NCBI GenBank assembly: GCA_005774545.1
Contig: VAUL01000001.1
Span: 179,626-243,625 of the forward strand
DNA from: Deltaproteobacteria bacterium
GTDB lineage: Bacteria; Desulfobacterota; Desulfuromonadia; Desulfuromonadales; BM103
DNA length: 64,000 nucleotides
Direction of reading: 5' to 3'
The first letter of the stretch is position 1. The number at the start of each line of letters is the position of its first letter. Position numbers and translations under genes: made by a program. Under the pieces are notes generated by a model. That model was not told where the DNA came from. It saw nothing but the letters and a program-made list of their open reading frames with translations, and searched no databases. Below, piece after piece: positions 61,759 to 64,000 of this stretch.

Positions 61759-62246
61759 CCCAGAAGCGTATCGCAGTCTATCCAGGCTCTTTCGATCCGA
61801 TTACCTGCGGGCATCTCGATATTGTCGAACGGGGGCTGGAGGTTTTCGACGAGATTGTCGTCGCGGTGGCGAACAATGTCGGCAAGAAGGGGCTGTTCTC
61901 GATCGATGAGCGCATCACCCTGATCCGCGAGGCAACGGCAGGATTCAGCGGGGTGCGGGTCGATACCTTCGACGGCTTGCTGGTCGACTACGTGATTGCC
62001 CAGGGCGCCAGGGTCATCCTGCGCGGACTGCGGGCCGTATCCGACTTCGAATACGAATTCCAGATCGCGCAGATGAACAACAAACTGCACCGGGAGATCG
62101 AAACCCTTTTCATGATGACCTCGGTTCCTTACGGCTACCTCAGTTCGTCGCTCGTCAAGGAAGTCGCTTCACTTGGCGGGCAGGTCGATTCCCTGGTTCC
62201 ACCGCCGGTCCACAAGGCTCTGCTCGAGAAGTTTTCCCACCGCTGA
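61755..62246 (+). CDS. coaD: phosphopantetheine adenylyltransferase
   Basis: A 163-aa enzyme of CoA synthesis that transfers AMP to 4'-phosphopantetheine. It has VYPGSFDPITCGHLDIVERG (the T/HxGH motif) and MTSVPYGYLSSSLVKEV. A hexameric family of this length is normal. Coupled to rsmD by overlap. Confidence 0.96.
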   Translation: MTQKRIAVYPGSFDPITCGHLDIVERGLEVFDEIVVAVANNVGKKGLFSIDERITLIREATAGFSGVRVDTFDGLLVDYVIAQGARVILRGLRAVSDFEYEFQIAQMNNKLHREIETLFMMTSVPYGYLSSSLVKEVASLGGQVDSLVPPPVHKALLEKFSHR

Positions 62247-62265
62247 CACAGGCCGGGAGGCGCCC

Positions 62266-62460
62266 ATGATCACCCGCGACATGACCATTGCCGACGTTCT
62301 TGCCCGCTATCCGCAAACCATCGCGGTCTTCCGCGAATTCGGGCTCTCCTGCCAGGAATGCCAGATCGCCGACTTCGAAGAGATCGAACATGGCGCCGGC
62401 GTGCATCATGTCGACGTCGAGATCCTGTTGCGGGAGCTGAACCAGGCGATCGGACGCTGA
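62266..62460 (+). CDS. DUF1858 domain protein (second copy)
   Basis: A 64-aa paralogue of the gene at 44321: ITRDMTIADVLARYPQTIAVFREFGLSCQEC, followed by HHVDVEILLRELNQAI. The CxxC pair (CQEC) is conserved. GGGAGG at 62254-62259 precedes ATG 62266. It follows coaD by 19 bases and may be in the same transcript. Confidence 0.88.
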   Translation: MITRDMTIADVLARYPQTIAVFREFGLSCQECQIADFEEIEHGAGVHHVDVEILLRELNQAIGR

Positions 62461-62469
62461 AGGCGGCGT

Positions 62470-63183
62470 TCAGGTCGCTTCCAGTCGCTCGACCAGGCGT
62501 TCCAGGGCGTCAACGACCAGCCCTTCGAGTTGCCGCCCCTTCTCCGCGCTGGCCCGGGCCGGATCGCCGTGAACCCCGCCCGGCCAATGGCGGCGCTTGT
62601 CGCGGCACAGGATAAACGCCGGGAAATCAGGGGTTTCAGCCGGCGACGTCCCTTTCACCAGATGAGCGCGGGTGGCCAGCATCCGCGATGTTTCGATTTC
62701 ACCGGCATGACTGTCGCCGGCGGTTTCGATCAGCCCCCTCCCCGCTTCGTAAGCCAGGGCATATTCCGAGGCGACGGCAATGCGCAGTTCGGGGAGTTCC
62801 CGAAGCAATCCCTCGCCGGCATCAAGCAGTGCGGCGTTATGCGTTCCGCCGGCATGCCCCGACAAAATCACCACACAGCGGAAACCCTGCCGGTAGAAGG
62901 ACTTGACCAGATCGGCCGCCAATGCCTTCAGCGTTTCGGTCGTAATCGATACCGTGCCGGGGTGGTCGCCGGTCGAACGGCAGACCCCGTAGGGGACCGC
63001 CGGTGCCACGAAGACCTTGCGTCGGCCGGCCAGCAACCGGCAGACATCCGCCGCCTGGAAAGTATCCGTGCCGAGCGGCAGATGGCGGCCGTGCTCCTCC
63101 GTGGCACCGAACGGAATCAAAACCGTCTGTGTTTCCTTGAGGCCGGCAACGACGTCCGGCATGGTGATCTCTTCGAGCAGCAT
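62470..63183 (-). CDS. creatininase-family amidase
   Basis: A 237-aa metal-dependent hydrolase of the creatininase/mycofactocin MftE-like family: TVLIPFGATEEHGRHLPLGTD, AVPYGVCRSTGDHPGTV, VVILSGHAGGTHNAAL and ETAGDSHAGEIETS with the His/Glu/Asp metal ligands. Exact substrate unknown. ATG 63181-63183. It is convergent with the DUF1858 gene and is followed upstream by the beta-barrel gene. Confidence 0.9.
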   Translation of the reverse strand: MLLEEITMPDVVAGLKETQTVLIPFGATEEHGRHLPLGTDTFQAADVCRLLAGRRKVFVAPAVPYGVCRSTGDHPGTVSITTETLKALAADLVKSFYRQGFRCVVILSGHAGGTHNAALLDAGEGLLRELPELRIAVASEYALAYEAGRGLIETAGDSHAGEIETSRMLATRAHLVKGTSPAETPDFPAFILCRDKRRHWPGGVHGDPARASAEKGRQLEGLVVDALERLVERLEAT

Positions 63184-63194
63184 GTAACCTCGTT

Positions 63195-63227
63195 AAAAGA
63201 TCAAGGGCGGCCAGGCCGCCCTTGATC
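63195..63227 (-). terminator. hairpin between the beta-barrel gene and the creatininase gene
   Basis: GATCAAGGGCGG (63199-63210) with CCGCCCTTGATC (63216-63227), 12 bp and a 5-base centre, followed on the minus strand by TTTT (63198-63195). It ends the beta-barrel transcript. Confidence 0.88.
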
Positions 63228-63229
63228 GT

Positions 63230-64000
63230 CTAGAATCTGAACTGCAGGCCCAACAAGGCCGAGTGCTGACGGATATCGACCGCTTCGCCAGCAATGTCGG
63301 GGTCATCGGTCACCATGAACCGGTAGCTCAAATCCACCGCCACTGCCGGTGACAGAGCAATCAGCACCCCGGCTGCAAGCTGGCCGGCAAGCACGCTGTC
63401 GTCGTCACGGTTCAATTCGACCCGGGCATAGCCGATACCGGCTCCCAGGTAGGGGGTAACATTCCCTCCGGTGCGAAAATCGGCAAAGCCGTTGACCATC
63501 AGCGCCTGGATTTCCAGATCGTTCCCGCCGCCGGACCCAGCCTTTCCGCCGCTCCTTTTCCCGACATTGCTGTCGCGATAGCTCCCCTCGAGTTCGAGCC
63601 TGGCCGGACCGAAATCATACCCCCCGGCGATCCCGACCCCGTATCCGTTGTCGATTGACATGGAGACGGCTGACGTGCCGGTGTCGCGCGTTGCCACCAG
63701 GCCGCCCCAGACGGCGGCGTACGGAACGTTGACGGGGTCATCCTTTCGCAGCCACCAGCAGAAAGCTGGACAGAGAGGATTGCTCGCGGCCGGCTCAATC
63801 GCCGTTGACGTCCTGGAACGAGGTAGGTCGCTGTCTTTCAGCACCGGAGCCGGTGCTGGAGCCGGTGCTGGAGCCGGTGCTGGAGCCGGTGCTGGAGCCG
63901 GTGCTGGAGCCGGTGCTGGAGCCGGTGCTGGAGCCGGTGCTGGAGCCGGAGCTGGGACCGGAGCTGGGACCGGAGCTGGGACCGGAGCTGGGACCGGAGC
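63230..64000 (-). CDS. outer-membrane beta-barrel protein with Ala/Pro linker (5' end outside window)
   Basis: The frame runs off the window at its N-terminus, so only about 256 codons are seen. Residues from 63844 down form an 8-stranded OmpA-like beta-barrel: VPYAAVWGGLVATRDTG, VGIAGGYDFGPARLELEGSY, TPYLGAGIGYARVEL and SALLGLQFRF, ending in Phe as outer-membrane proteins do. Before it, the frame is a long (AP)n/(VPAP)n linker encoded by 12-bp repeats. A start at GTG 63844 would miss the linker and has no signal peptide; the real start is likely beyond 64000. Confidence 0.8.
   Translation of the reverse strand, partial: APVPAPVPAPVPAPVPAPAPAPAPAPAPAPAPAPAPAPAPAPAPAPAPAPAPVLKDSDLPRSRTSTAIEPAASNPLCPAFCWWLRKDDPVNVPYAAVWGGLVATRDTGTSAVSMSIDNGYGVGIAGGYDFGPARLELEGSYRDSNVGKRSGGKAGSGGGNDLEIQALMVNGFADFRTGGNVTPYLGAGIGYARVELNRDDDSVLAGQLAAGVLIALSPAVAVDLSYRFMVTDDPDIAGEAVDIRQHSALLGLQFRF
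63847..64000. repeat. 12-bp tandem repeat (Ala/Pro coding) at the window end
   Basis: Eight perfect GAGCCGGTGCTG units from 63847 to 63942, one variant unit (63943-63954), then about four GGACCGGAGCTG-type units to the end. All are in frame with the beta-barrel gene and encode PAPA or VPAP. The array continues outside the window. Confidence 0.95.

Noticed and set aside
63847..64000. CRISPR array at the window end
   Set aside because: Units are 12 bp, head to tail with no spacers, and lie in frame with a coding gene.

Overview
The window is GC-rich, almost fully coding bacterial chromosome. Gene content suggests a Gram-negative, anaerobic or microaerophilic deltaproteobacterium of the Desulfuromonadales/Geobacter type. 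This is inferred from the order rimP-nusA-ylxR-infB-ylxP-rbfA-nrnA-truB-rpsO-pnp, an aromatic CoA/branched-chain transport cluster beginning with the end of an indolepyruvate oxidoreductase gene, a GEMM (cyclic di-GMP class I) riboswitch, small c-type cytochrome and ferredoxin genes, and periplasmic and outer-membrane proteins. No insertion sequence, integrase, phage gene or CRISPR array was seen.

Layout. 1-8.9 kb: one plus-strand operon with two phenylacetate-CoA ligases flanking an ACT-domain protein, two tandem substrate-binding proteins and the LivHMGF transporter core; it looks like uptake and CoA activation/oxidation of aromatic or branched-chain compounds. 8.9-9.6 kb: tRNA-Pro, then a GEMM riboswitch with a terminator ahead of a 68-aa Cys-rich protein. 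9.6-15.6 kb: a class II photolyase (minus) divergent from a five-gene operon (DUF523/DUF1722, SDR-DUF2867, SRPBCC, lipocalin, secretin-like), resembling light/oxidative-stress clusters of other bacteria. 15.6-24.6 kb: tRNA-Cys, TSUP permease, MEMO protein, gltX followed by tRNA-Gln and tRNA-Glu, a helical-repeat protein, a periplasmic binding protein, an aminotransferase, a CCA/poly(A) polymerase-type nucleotidyltransferase and tRNA-Gly. 24.6-28.2 kb: holC and RNA methyltransferases. 28.2-40.6 kb: the translation/RNA operon rimP to pnp, then dut, ybeD, a Sua5/YrdC protein and a small Cys-tailed protein.

40.6-55.8 kb is on the minus strand: entericidin-like lipoprotein, monohaem cytochrome, lipoprotein, recG, DUF1858 protein and greA; then the pyrimidine operon pyrR-pyrB-pyrC-carA-carB, whose leader carries a PyrR-binding hairpin and a terminator; then a secreted protein and lepA-lepB. 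56-64 kb: acyl-CoA synthetase, an unusual small ferredoxin, two tandem pseudo-receiver/PilZ proteins, yhbY, dgt, rsmD-coaD-DUF1858, a creatininase-family protein, and an outer-membrane beta-barrel protein whose Ala/Pro-repeat linker runs off the window end.

How the parts connect: most of the window is core information processing and nucleotide synthesis. The accessory interest lies in the cyclic-di-GMP items (riboswitch, two PilZ proteins), the photolyase/lipocalin cluster, the Ser/Asp-substituted ferredoxin, the duplicated Liv binding proteins, and several compact regulatory designs: tRNA promoters whose -35 box contains the upstream stop codon, a palindrome holding two divergent -35 boxes, and a repeat element that supplies the pyrB stop codon. 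All identifications are by reading motifs; no database search was run.
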